The notes under the pieces are model-generated. The model made no database searches and was not told the DNA's origin. It was given only the letters and a program-made list of their open reading frames with translations. Position numbers and translations under genes: made by a program. From assembly GCA_004570955.1 (NCBI GenBank), contig SPPL01000003.1, positions 392,921 through 456,920 of the forward strand: a stretch of DNA of 64,000 bases, read 5' to 3'. The first letter of the stretch is position 1; each line of letters starts with the position of its first letter. The DNA comes from Jeotgalicoccus nanhaiensis (GTDB lineage: Bacteria; Bacillota; Bacilli; Staphylococcales; Salinicoccaceae). This document shows positions 38,151-46,261 of the stretch, in pieces.

Positions 38151-38273
38151 ATTGCGCGCCACCGAGAACTGTCGGTGGCACGGGAAGGTGAATTGCGCGC
38201 CACCGAGAACTGACGGTGGCACGAGAAGATGAATTGCGCGCCACCGAGAACTGACGGTGGCACGAGAAGATGA
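38151..38273 (+). repeat. Tandem array B: three 41-bp hairpin repeats
   Basis: Units begin at 38151, 38192 and 38233 (the shared ATTGCGCGCC), again exactly 41 bp apart, and are nearly identical. Each contains GCCACCG and CGGTGGC, a 7-bp stem around an 8-nt loop. The sequence is unrelated to family A, yet period and architecture (one hairpin per unit, placed after a gene's 3' end) are the same. Confidence 0.92.
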
Positions 38274-38275
38274 AA

Positions 38276-38312
38276 AGAATGCCGGTAATGTCATCATTGC
38301 CGGCACTTTTCC
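38276..38312. terminator. Bidirectional terminator between array B and the DCC gene
   Basis: AATGCCGGTAATG and CATTGCCGGCACTT pair with one mismatch around a TCAT loop; both flanks carry A/T runs. Confidence 0.78.
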
Positions 38313-38314
38313 TA

Positions 38315-38692
38315 TTAACTTAAATACATATCGATAAATTTTTTTGAAGGACGTTCGCAGACATTCTTAACGGGAATTTTTTTACGGTATTTTGCAATGA
38401 CTTTATATGATGTATCCCGTATAAATTTAGGAATAAGTTTTAGAAGAATTACGGGCTTAAAAAGCCTGTTAGCATCCGCGAGCATGTGAAGTGCAGCATC
38501 AGAATATATATAAGTTTTGTCTTCTGCGATATAAATAACGCTGTCTATATCGTCATCCGGCTTATGATTTTCTTTAGCCCAATCAGTATTGAAATCGGTA
38601 ATGCGAAGTTCAGGATTTTTATTAATGCGCACCGTAAAGCGTACGAAGAAATTGCAGAAACTGCAGTCTCCGTCAAAAATCAGTACTTTCAT
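38315..38692 (-). CDS. DCC-family thiol-disulfide oxidoreductase-like protein (DUF393)
   Basis: A 125-residue thioredoxin-fold-like protein with the hallmark DGDCSFC motif (cysteines at 10 and 13). Family members are predicted thiol-disulfide oxidoreductases, function unproven. The ATG ending at 38692 has GAGGAGG 7 nt upstream; the GTG at 38696-38698 is too close to the ribosome site. Its 5' side faces array A2, its 3' side the terminator at 38276-38312. Confidence 0.85.
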   Translation of the reverse strand: MKVLIFDGDCSFCNFFVRFTVRINKNPELRITDFNTDWAKENHKPDDDIDSVIYIAEDKTYIYSDAALHMLADANRLFKPVILLKLIPKFIRDTSYKVIAKYRKKIPVKNVCERPSKKFIDMYLS

Positions 38693-38780
38693 AGTCACGC
38701 CTCCTCACTCTGATTTTATCATAATAGCTTCTAGACTAATATTGCTGAGGATTGAGAAGGAAATGGCTGAAAAATTGCTG

Positions 38781-38985
38781 GGGTTGATGTGACACAATCT
38801 CATATGTATCCGAGACTCTTGGGGTTGATGTGATAGAGTTTCATATGTATCCCAGACTGCCAGGGTTGGCATGACAGAATCTCATATGTATCCCAGACTC
38901 TCAGGATTGGTATGACGGAATCTCATATGTATCCCAGACTCCTAGGGTTGGTATGACAAAATCTCATATGTATCCCAACTCCTGC
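38781..38985 (-). repeat. Tandem array A2: five 41-bp hairpin repeats, same family as A1
   Basis: Unit starts (GGGTTG or variant) at 38781, 38822, 38863, 38904 and 38945, exactly 41 bp apart. The complement reads CTGGGATACATATGAG then TCATACCAACCC or TCATGCCAACCC, matching array A1. Two units carry TCATACC opposite CATATGA, the A-T form of the C-G pair seen in A1. It occupies most of the 376-bp gap between the DCC gene start and the RidA stop codon and lies after the RidA terminator in the direction of ridA transcription. Confidence 0.95.
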
Positions 38986-39027
38986 ACACTCCTCATCTCC
39001 AAAAAATTCCTCCCCATTCTCAACAAA

Positions 39028-39060
39028 AAAGCAGAATCCCACAACTCAGGATTCTGCTTT
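39028..39060 (-). terminator. Terminator of the RidA-family gene
   Basis: AAAGCAGAATCC and GGATTCTGCTTT form a 12-bp stem; the minus-strand read-out continues into TTTTTTG. Confidence 0.85.
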
Positions 39061-39068
39061 ATTTAATC

Positions 39069-39449
39069 TTATTTTTTAACAATCATTTCTATTTCAACTT
39101 CTGCGCCGAGCGGTAACTCAAGTACTGCCACGCATGTGCGTGACGGATATGGTGCGCTGAATTTCTCTTTATATACTTCATTCATCGCTTCGAAGTTTTT
39201 CATCGTCGTTAAGTAAACATTTACTTTAACAACCTGATCTTCTGTAACTCCCGCATCTTCCATAACGTCAAAAAGGTTATTGAAGGCAATTTCAGTCTGT
39301 TTAGCAATATCTCCTGTTAAATCTTCAGTAACATCCAATCTGTTTTTTGCTGTCTGTCCTGAAAAATAAAGAAAATCTCCAGCGTCGGTAACGTGCGAAT
39401 ACGGCCCCGAGCTGCTGACTGTTTTTGTGTTAAATGCTTTTCTGCTCAT
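39069..39449 (-). CDS. RidA-family deaminase
   Basis: A 126-residue member of the YjgF/YER057c/UK114 family; RidA proteins hydrolyse reactive enamine/imine intermediates made by PLP enzymes, and some relatives act in pyrimidine or amino-acid catabolism. The pattern GPYSHVTDAGDFLYFSGQT at 15-33, NVYLTTMKNF, and YPSRTCVAV-ELPLGAEVEIE with the substrate-binding arginine are visible. It is divergent from a PucR-type regulator gene with a 231-bp gap, so it may belong to the same nucleobase-related unit. Confidence 0.92.
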   Translation of the reverse strand: MSRKAFNTKTVSSSGPYSHVTDAGDFLYFSGQTAKNRLDVTEDLTGDIAKQTEIAFNNLFDVMEDAGVTEDQVVKVNVYLTTMKNFEAMNEVYKEKFSAPYPSRTCVAVLELPLGAEVEIEMIVKK

Positions 39450-39680
39450 AAAACACCCTCCTAATTATAATAATTTAATCATAGCATTTTTAAGGGAATT
39501 GACTAGCAATAAACAAAATCTATTAGTGTAAAAAGGTATATCCAACTTCGATAAGAAATTATGTGTTTTCCATGAGCTTATTATTGGGTATAAAGAGGTC
39601 AAAAGCTGTTATAGTATATGGTGGAAGATATAAGAATGTTTATCGACTTAGGATAAAATTATTTAAAAAGAGGTTTGACC

Positions 39681-41327
39681 ATGTATTATACAGTTAAAGA
39701 ATTACTGACTCTCGACGAATTCCGGGAGGCTGAATATATAGGCACCAAACAGAGTCTCGCAAAAAACATAAAAGGTATAACGGTAATCGATTCACCTGAC
39801 ATTTCGTTATGGCTTAACGGGGGCGAGTCCATTCTGACAAGTTTCTTTCCGGTAAAAGATTTAAACGAAGAAGAAATGAAGGATTGGATGCACGAGCTTG
39901 CCGATAAAAAAATCAGCGCTTTAATCGTTAAGATACCGAAAGAGTTTGACAGTATCCCAAAACCGGTAAGGGAGGTCTGCAGAGAGAGGAATATTCCTAT
40001 TATATCGCTGCCGACTGCAATTCCGTTTATCGATATTATTTATAAAGTCACACGGAAAATTTTTAATCAGGATGTTGAAAAACTGGAGTACTTCAGAGAA
40101 ATTCATCACCGTTTCACCGAATTGTCAATTCGAAATGTCAGCGATGAAGTGATTATTGAGACGCTCGAGTCACTGATTGGAAATCCAGTCACAATTTACA
40201 ACGAACTGTTTAAGGTAATTGCGACAACGGACAAGGAAGTAGAATTATTTTACGAATCTCATAAGTTTCAAGAGGAGAAAAATACCAAGAACACCATTTT
40301 CCCAATCTACCGCCGCTTTGTAATTTATCCGAAACTGCAGGACCGTGAATGTGAGCAGATTATGATACCAGTCACATCGGTTAACCAGACGAAAGTTATG
40401 CTTGTGATCAGTGCAATTCATTCAGGCTTCAGCGATTTTGATTTTATAGCTATTGAAAATGCGGCGACAGCGCTGTCTTTAAATCTTGCTAAAAAAATTG
40501 CGATTTCTGAAGTTGAGAAGAAGTATAAGAATGAGATTATCGATGATTTATTATCGGGCGACATCAGGGATGAAGATGATATTGCCGAACGTGCCGATAA
40601 TATTAAATTTGATTTAAACAGCCGTTCTGCAGTCGTAGTATTTACACTGAAATTCAAAAGTAAAAAAGTAACGAGCGAAATCAGAGAACGGTATTATAAT
40701 ATTTTAAATAATAATATAGACTACTATTTAAAAAATGCTATCGTGCGCGAACGGTTTAATCAGGTCATTGTAATCTGGCCGGTGCATTCCGGACAGAGCA
40801 ATAAGAAAAAAGAGATGGATACTATTAAAAGAACGCTCGGCTATGTCATTAACAAATTTGAAAGTACAGTCAGAGATGCGAAAGTTTATACTGGTATCGG
40901 CTCCATTGCGGATACAGTGCATGATCTGCCGAAAAGTCACAAAGAAGCGCAGGAAGTGCTTGATGTAAATGAAATGTCTTACCAGCACAATCCTATTTTA
41001 AGTTTTGAAGAGCTTGGCATTTACCGTCTGCTCTACCAGTTCAAACACGATAACAACAGACTGAAAGAATTTATTCCCACCAGTCTCGGAAGGCTGCTCG
41101 ATTATAACAAGACAAACAGGGAACAATTAATTGAGACACTGGAAATGTATTTGCAGTGCCAGCAAAATGTTTCGCGTTCTGCAGACAGACTTTACGTACA
41201 CTATAAAACGGTTTCCTACCGCCTTGATAAAATTAAGGAAATTACCCAGATGGACTACGACGATGCGAATGAAATGCTCTCAGTCCAGGTCGGACTGAAG
41301 ATACTGGAAATAATGAGAAAGGAGTAA
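39681..41327 (+). CDS. PucR-family transcriptional regulator
   Basis: Predicted DNA-binding regulator of 548 residues. It has the N-terminal PucR domain (about 1-125; EYIGTKQSLAKNIKGITVID), a central GGDEF-related region, and the C-terminal helix-turn-helix of the PucR/CdaR type, visible as RSADRLYVHYKTVSYRLDKI. In B. subtilis PucR controls purine (allantoin) catabolism. It is flanked by a divergent RidA gene and followed by an NCS1 permease, its probable target. I use the ATG at 39681 after AGAGG. TCGATAA at 39548-39554 and TTATCGA at 39640-39646 lie in its upstream region. Confidence 0.88.
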   Translation: MYYTVKELLTLDEFREAEYIGTKQSLAKNIKGITVIDSPDISLWLNGGESILTSFFPVKDLNEEEMKDWMHELADKKISALIVKIPKEFDSIPKPVREVCRERNIPIISLPTAIPFIDIIYKVTRKIFNQDVEKLEYFREIHHRFTELSIRNVSDEVIIETLESLIGNPVTIYNELFKVIATTDKEVELFYESHKFQEEKNTKNTIFPIYRRFVIYPKLQDRECEQIMIPVTSVNQTKVMLVISAIHSGFSDFDFIAIENAATALSLNLAKKIAISEVEKKYKNEIIDDLLSGDIRDEDDIAERADNIKFDLNSRSAVVVFTLKFKSKKVTSEIRERYYNILNNNIDYYLKNAIVRERFNQVIVIWPVHSGQSNKKKEMDTIKRTLGYVINKFESTVRDAKVYTGIGSIADTVHDLPKSHKEAQEVLDVNEMSYQHNPILSFEELGIYRLLYQFKHDNNRLKEFIPTSLGRLLDYNKTNREQLIETLEMYLQCQQNVSRSADRLYVHYKTVSYRLDKIKEITQMDYDDANEMLSVQVGLKILEIMRKE

Positions 41328-41336
41328 CCTGTAAAA

Positions 41337-41378
41337 TATAGATAATTAAATAGATAAAAACGTAAAAAATTATCTATA
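41337..41378. promoter_or_regulatory. Inverted repeat between pucR-like gene and NCS1 permease (candidate operator)
   Basis: TATAGATAATT (41337-41347) and AATTATCTATA (41368-41378) are perfect inverted copies 20 nt apart; a further TAGATAA sits in the loop at about 41351. No T-run or GC core is present, so a terminator role is unlikely and a regulator-binding site is more plausible. Confidence 0.5.
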
Positions 41379-41477
41379 CTGGATAAAGACATCGGGCTTT
41401 TAGACATATATAATAAATCATGGTGTTAAACACTGAATGTAAATAAATCAAATTTGGAATATAACAGAGGTGTAAAT

Positions 41478-42875
41478 ATGTCAGAAGAACATAACAATCA
41501 ACCGCCTGAGGGCCTGGATGCGGCAGCTCAGACGGATTCTCTTAAACCGAATGGTCCTGAAGACAGAACTTTAGGAGCAGCGGGATACATGTCACTGTGG
41601 GTCGGAGACGGTGTCAACATGGGTAATATGACACTCGGTGCGAGTGTTGTAGTTGCAGGTATGGCAGTACTGAATATTTGGCAGACTATTGCAGCAGCAT
41701 TAATTGCAATCGGAATCGTTTCTATTCTCTTTGCATTAAACGACAGAGCGGGTTATAAATACGGTATTCCTTACGTAGCTCACTTAAAAGCTTCATTTGG
41801 TGAGAAAGGTACATTACTTTCTTCACTGCTCCGGGCGGTGCCTGCTGTTATCTGGTACGGTATCCAGAGCTGGATCGGCGGTACGGCGCTAAATGAAGTA
41901 TTCAGAATACTGTCAGGCGGCGCATTCGACAACGTTTTTGTTGGTTTTATTATTCTATTAGTTATACAGATAGTGCTTTCAATGAAAGGCTTCAAGAGTA
42001 TTAAAGCAGTTGAATCAGTGGCATCCATCGTTCTGATGGGTATTGTTGTAACTGTGTTTATCATACTGGTTAAAGACCACAGTGCAGCAATTTCAACTTC
42101 ATGGATTAATGCCGAAGGTACATGGGGGATTGAGTTCTTCGCATATATCATGGTCTTCCTCGGCAACTATGCTGCTATATTCCTAAGTGCGGCAGACTAT
42201 TCACGTGAACTGAAAACAGGTTATACGGACGGAAAAAGAGGATTACTTTACTTCCTGCCGATTATTGTTGCCTACGGTTCAGTAATCGTTGTCGGTGCGA
42301 TGCTTGCAAGTGCGACAGGCTATACAAATCCGGCACTTGGACTGCCAGCCTTATTCGATAATGTTTACATGCAGCTGTTCATCTCTGTATTTATCGTATT
42401 TGGTGCAATAGCAGTAAACATGGTAGCAAACATTGTTACACCAACTTATGTGATTCAGCTATTTACTAAACTGAACTACAAGGTTGCAGTAGTAATTACA
42501 GGACTGCTTGCAATGGGTTCATTCCCTTGGCTGTTAGTACAGGATGACAATGCAAAAGGTCTGGATACTTTCGTTCAGGTATACTCAGCTTTCTTAGGAC
42601 CGTTAATTGCGATTCTTATCGTTGAATTCTACATTATGAGAAAACAGCGTATCGATATTAAAGAATTGTATAAAAAAGGCGGAAACTTTGACGGAGTCAA
42701 CTATGCGGCGATACTGGCACTCGGTATCGGGGCGGCGGCAGCCTTCATGTTCGTTGACCTTGCATGGCTAATCGGATTTATCGTTGCAGGTGTTGCGTAC
42801 CCAATCATTTCGAAAACGATGTTCAAAGGTTCCAAGTTCAAGAGAGATACGATTTTTGAAAAAGATATGAAATAA
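41478..42875 (+). CDS. NCS1-family permease (allantoin/hydantoin/cytosine type)
   Basis: A 465-residue membrane transporter of the nucleobase-cation-symport-1 family. A hydrophilic N-terminus with GPEDRTLGAAGYMSLWVGDGV is followed by about 12 hydrophobic segments; the order of GIPYVAHLKASFG and FLSAADYSRELKTG fits NCS1 members. PucI in B. subtilis imports allantoin under PucR control; here the neighbour is a PucR-type regulator, so allantoin, hydantoin or a pyrimidine is likely, not proven. The start is the ATG at 41478 after AGAGGTG. Confidence 0.85.
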   Translation: MSEEHNNQPPEGLDAAAQTDSLKPNGPEDRTLGAAGYMSLWVGDGVNMGNMTLGASVVVAGMAVLNIWQTIAAALIAIGIVSILFALNDRAGYKYGIPYVAHLKASFGEKGTLLSSLLRAVPAVIWYGIQSWIGGTALNEVFRILSGGAFDNVFVGFIILLVIQIVLSMKGFKSIKAVESVASIVLMGIVVTVFIILVKDHSAAISTSWINAEGTWGIEFFAYIMVFLGNYAAIFLSAADYSRELKTGYTDGKRGLLYFLPIIVAYGSVIVVGAMLASATGYTNPALGLPALFDNVYMQLFISVFIVFGAIAVNMVANIVTPTYVIQLFTKLNYKVAVVITGLLAMGSFPWLLVQDDNAKGLDTFVQVYSAFLGPLIAILIVEFYIMRKQRIDIKELYKKGGNFDGVNYAAILALGIGAAAAFMFVDLAWLIGFIVAGVAYPIISKTMFKGSKFKRDTIFEKDMK

Positions 42876-42881
42876 GATGAT

Positions 42882-42916
42882 AAGAGCAGTGAGATTTTTT
42901 AATCTCACTGCTCTTT
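42882..42916 (+). terminator. Terminator of the NCS1 permease
   Basis: AAGAGCAGTGAGATT pairs perfectly with AATCTCACTGCTCTT around a short T/A loop, then TTTGCTTT. Confidence 0.9.
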
Positions 42917-42965
42917 TGCTTTAACCTTTAACATTCGGGTATTAGATATCAGGGAGGAGATTCCG

Positions 42966-43901
42966 ATGAGTCTTGAAATTCAGTACATATCTAAAAACAA
43001 CCAGATAGAAACAGTAGATGGCCGGGATACAGTTCCTTACGATACAACTTTTACCTGGTATGATTACAACAGTTTTAACGATAAGGAGCAGCTGCTTGCA
43101 GATTTTAATTTTAAAGAAGACAGATTAGAGGATGAAACTACGAAAAGATACCGGCCGCAGTATTATAACTTTGATGACTATCAGCTGTTAATCTGTCACG
43201 TCATTGACCGGGATACGCTGGAAGCTCATGCAATTAATATCTCTATCATGAAAGATGTCATTGTTACCTATCATGACGGAGTGCTGGATGATTTTATCGA
43301 TATTGCCGAAATTATTAAACATAAACACGAAGATTTGGAAGTTGATATCGCACTCCATATACTTCATGCAACGGTCGATCAGTATTTCGATATCGTCCAT
43401 GAAATAGAAGATGATGTAATGCTGTTTGAAGAAAAGCACGGCAATGAGAAAAAAGGTGAAGATATCACAGCAAAAATGTTCGATTTAAGAAAAAGAATCT
43501 TCCGGGTGAAGCGCGTCATCGTCCCGATGGAAGAACTCGTGGAAAAATTTAAGGAACAGGAAGATATTTTTAACAGCAGCCAGAGCGAGCCGATACTGAG
43601 TAAAATCGATTCTAAAATCGACAGACAGCAGCTGATTATTCAATTCTCAGAAGAAATGATTGATGAAATGAAAGATAATTATATTTCTTATAATACTTTC
43701 CGCATGAATAAAATTATTAACGTGCTCACGATTATTTCAGCGGTTTTTCTGCCGCTGACACTAATCACCGGTATATACGGCATGAATTTTAAAAATATGC
43801 CGGAACTGTCGTGGCCGCCGGCCTACTTTGTGACCTTGGGAGCAATGATTATAATCAGCGTGGCTATGCTGGGATATTTTAAATATAAAGATTGGATGTA
43901 G
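42966..43901 (+). CDS. CorA-family magnesium/divalent metal transporter
   Basis: A 311-residue 2-TM-GxN transporter that takes up Mg2+ or other divalent metals as a pentamer. The long cytoplasmic funnel domain precedes two C-terminal membrane helices; the pore signature YGMN follows the first helix at about 272-275, with NMPELSWPPAYF after it. B. subtilis has two CorA-like proteins of this shape (YfjQ, YqxL). The gene stands alone with a terminator. Confidence 0.92.
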   Translation: MSLEIQYISKNNQIETVDGRDTVPYDTTFTWYDYNSFNDKEQLLADFNFKEDRLEDETTKRYRPQYYNFDDYQLLICHVIDRDTLEAHAINISIMKDVIVTYHDGVLDDFIDIAEIIKHKHEDLEVDIALHILHATVDQYFDIVHEIEDDVMLFEEKHGNEKKGEDITAKMFDLRKRIFRVKRVIVPMEELVEKFKEQEDIFNSSQSEPILSKIDSKIDRQQLIIQFSEEMIDEMKDNYISYNTFRMNKIINVLTIISAVFLPLTLITGIYGMNFKNMPELSWPPAYFVTLGAMIIISVAMLGYFKYKDWM

Positions 43902-43924
43902 CTGTGCTAAATAAATATTTTTGA

Positions 43925-43960
43925 TAAAAACCTTTCTGAGAAATCAGGAAGGTTTTTAAT
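43925..43960 (+). terminator. Terminator of the CorA-like gene
   Basis: AAAACCTTTCTGA and TCAGGAAGGTTTT form a 13-bp stem (one mismatch) with a GAAA loop, then TTAATTTTT. Confidence 0.85.
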
Positions 43961-43976
43961 TTTTATAAAAAAACAG

Positions 43977-44006
43977 TTTACATTTTTAAGATGACAATGC
44001 TATTAT
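43977..44006 (+). promoter_or_regulatory. Promoter of the zinc lipoprotein operon
   Basis: TTTACA at 43977-43982, 18-bp spacer, TATTAT at 44001-44006; two Zur-like boxes start 6 bp downstream. Confidence 0.65.
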
Positions 44007-44011
44007 ATAAA

Positions 44012-44042
44012 ACGTAACTATTACGAATAGTAATTATTACGA
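44012..44042. promoter_or_regulatory. Tandem Zur-type operators
   Basis: Two 15-bp sites, ACGTAACTATTACGA (44012-44026) and TAGTAATTATTACGA (44028-44042), each close to the Zur consensus TCGTAATNATTACGA (two and one mismatches by eye). They overlap the transcription start region, so binding would block transcription when zinc is plentiful. The genes downstream encode zinc-binding lipoproteins, which fits. Confidence 0.82.
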
Positions 44043-44060
44043 TTTAAATAGGAGGACAAA

Positions 44061-45011
44061 ATGAAAAAGAAATTGCTGAAGGGTTTAAGCGTGCTTGCTG
44101 CGGCAGGATTATTCGCTGCATGCCAGAATGAAGAGGTAAAGCAATCGGAAGAAGATACTCACGAATCGCACCAGCATACAGAAGAGACGGGAAATACAGA
44201 AACAGCACCAGCAGTTATAGAGGGGCTTTCAGATCATTATCATACCGGTGATACCGTTGAGCTGACGGCAGCTGCCGATATCGAAACAGATGGCCACTGG
44301 CACTGGTATACAAGTGAGGATCAGGAAAACTGGGAACTGATTGAAGGAGAATACGAGGATGCTTTGTCTCTGGAAGCGGCGGATGAACAGTACATAAAAA
44401 CAGTCTTATATGACGATGAACACGAGCCTGTAGCTGAAAGCGACCCGGTAAATATTAAAATTGATGACCATACGGGCGATATATACAACGGACATTTTGA
44501 AGACAACCAAATAGAAGATCGGGATATATCCGACTGGTCGGGCGAGTGGCAATCGATATACCCGTACCTTGAGTCAGGCGAGCTTGACGACGTGTTCGAG
44601 CATAAATCTGAAGACGGTGATATGACAGCAGAAGAATATAAGGAATATTACCGTGAAGGCTATATGACAAATGTGAACGAGATTAACATAACGGACAGCG
44701 GTGAATTTACTTTTTATGAAAGTGATGAAGAGTATACAGGAAAATATGAATATGACGGATATGAAATATTGGAATATGAAGCTGGCAACAGAGGCGTTCG
44801 CTTTATCTTTAATAAAACAGATGGTGATGGAGAAGCGCCCGACTTCATTCAGTTCAGCGATCATATTATTGCACCTGAGAAATCAAGCCATTTCCATTTA
44901 TACTGGGGTGATGACAGAGAGGCGCTGCTGGATGAAGTTGTAAATTGGCCAACGTATTATCCGGCTGATTCAACGGCGGACAGTATTAAAAAAGATATGC
45001 TGAAACATTAG
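44061..45011 (+). CDS. ZinT-domain lipoprotein with His-rich and HYHTGD modules
   Basis: Predicted extracellular zinc-binding lipoprotein, 316 residues. Lipobox FAAC puts the acylated cysteine at 21. Residues 33-39 are histidine-rich (THESHQH). Residues 52-137 form a module starting IEGLSDHYHTGDTVEL and ending NIKIDDH. Residues 138-316 match the ZinT/YodA fold, with DWSGEWQSIYPYL, a HFHLYWGDD segment carrying the expected zinc-ligand histidines, and NWPTYYP. In S. aureus AdcA and streptococcal AdcA ZinT is fused to the ZnuA part; here it is a separate protein. Two Zur-type boxes overlap the promoter. The ZnuA/AdcA-like gene follows 13 nt later. Confidence 0.9.
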   Translation: MKKKLLKGLSVLAAAGLFAACQNEEVKQSEEDTHESHQHTEETGNTETAPAVIEGLSDHYHTGDTVELTAAADIETDGHWHWYTSEDQENWELIEGEYEDALSLEAADEQYIKTVLYDDEHEPVAESDPVNIKIDDHTGDIYNGHFEDNQIEDRDISDWSGEWQSIYPYLESGELDDVFEHKSEDGDMTAEEYKEYYREGYMTNVNEINITDSGEFTFYESDEEYTGKYEYDGYEILEYEAGNRGVRFIFNKTDGDGEAPDFIQFSDHIIAPEKSSHFHLYWGDDREALLDEVVNWPTYYPADSTADSIKKDMLKH

Positions 45012-45024
45012 AAAGAGGGATAGA

Positions 45025-46185
45025 ATGCGAAGATTAAACTGGATGCTTTTATTTGCTGCGGTGATAATATTAACAGCATGCAGCAGTGATACCGAAGATA
45101 GCGATAAATTAAAAATTTACACTACAGTATATCCCCTGGAATATATCATTTCTGAAATCGGCGGTGATACTGTAGAAACAGAATCTATTCTGCCGCCGGG
45201 TGCTGATGGTCACAGCTATGAACCGACATCTCAGGAAATGCTGAAATACGCAGACGGCGACGGTGTTGTGTATGTCGGCGAGGGCATGGAAGCATTCTCT
45301 GAAAATATAGCTGATGCCCTCGGCAGCGAGGAAACAGCTTTGATTAAAATCGGCGATTATCATGAATTGTTCAGCGGCGCACCTGAAGAATTTGCTGGCC
45401 GTGAACACGAAGCGGATGATGACTTTATCGAGGGTATGAAAGAACATTATCATACGGGCGATACGGTGGAACTTAGCGCTTCCGGTAATGGCGATAAAAT
45501 AGAATGGGCAGCAGCTGAAGGCAAAGATGAATTTGAAGTGGTGAGCAGCGGGGAAGAATTTAAGTATACAGCCGGAGCAAAAAGTTTTTCTGTACGAGCT
45601 TCAATTTATGAGAACGGAAAATTAATCGCGGAAGATATCGCAGATATAAAAATCGATAACCACGATTCATTCGACCCTCACATATGGATTGATCCGTTAA
45701 AAATGATAGAAACGGCTGAAATACTAAAAGATGAACTGATTAAATTGAATGAAGATGAAGAGACGCTCTACCAGGAAAATTATGAGAAACTTGTGAAAGA
45801 ACTGACCGCGCTGGATGAGGAATTCAGCGAAGTTTTATCATCTAAAAAGAATGCTAAAATTATTGTGCCTCACGCTGCTTTCGGCTACTGGCAACGTTAC
45901 GGTGTAAAACAAATACCTGTTTCAGGATATTCAATGAGCGATGAACCTTCCCAGCAGCAGCTGTCGGAACTATTAAAGACCGCGGAAGACAATGATTTGA
46001 AATATGTATTATTTGAACAAAACAGTCCGGGCAGAATTTCTGAAGTGATTCAGGAGGAGATAGGTGCTGAAGCGGAATATATTCATAATATGGAGGTCAG
46101 GACAGAAGCGGATATCGAAAATCAGGAAGATTATATTTCACTGATGAAAAGAAACCTCGGAGTGCTGGACAAAGTGACAGAATAA
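45025..46185 (+). CDS. ZnuA/AdcA-type zinc ABC transporter solute-binding lipoprotein
   Basis: Captures zinc outside the membrane for an ABC importer; 386 residues, lipobox LTAC with cysteine 19. Cluster A-I ligand histidines are visible: H63 in ADGHSYEPT, H219 in DPHIWIDP, H283 in PHAAFGYW; the fourth acidic ligand should lie near 355-360. Between the N-lobe and DPHIWIDP, where ZnuA proteins usually have a His-rich loop, residues 134-213 carry a module starting FIEGMKEHYHTGDTVEL and ending DIKIDNH, like the one in the upstream ZinT protein. No permease or ATPase gene adjoins; these must lie elsewhere. It shares the Zur-type promoter. Confidence 0.93.
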   Translation: MRRLNWMLLFAAVIILTACSSDTEDSDKLKIYTTVYPLEYIISEIGGDTVETESILPPGADGHSYEPTSQEMLKYADGDGVVYVGEGMEAFSENIADALGSEETALIKIGDYHELFSGAPEEFAGREHEADDDFIEGMKEHYHTGDTVELSASGNGDKIEWAAAEGKDEFEVVSSGEEFKYTAGAKSFSVRASIYENGKLIAEDIADIKIDNHDSFDPHIWIDPLKMIETAEILKDELIKLNEDEETLYQENYEKLVKELTALDEEFSEVLSSKKNAKIIVPHAAFGYWQRYGVKQIPVSGYSMSDEPSQQQLSELLKTAEDNDLKYVLFEQNSPGRISEVIQEEIGAEAEYIHNMEVRTEADIENQEDYISLMKRNLGVLDKVTE

Positions 46186-46261
46186 AATTGAAACGTGTTT
46201 TCTCTCCATCATTTGAGGTATGTTAAAATAGTGGAATAAATGAGCAGGATGAGGTGCTGTG

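Noticed and set aside
37892..38306. Minus-strand ORFs across array B with a repeated SSRW peptide
   Set aside because: Shadow of the AEC gene and of the 41-bp repeats, in changing frames and without start signals.
41337..41378. Inverted repeat read as a terminator of the PucR-type gene
   Set aside because: The stem is all A/T apart from single G-C pairs, the loop is 20 nt, and no T-run follows.
44061..46185. Fused AdcA protein split by a frameshift
   Set aside because: Each gene has its own signal peptide, lipobox and ribosome site, so these are two intact proteins rather than a broken fusion.
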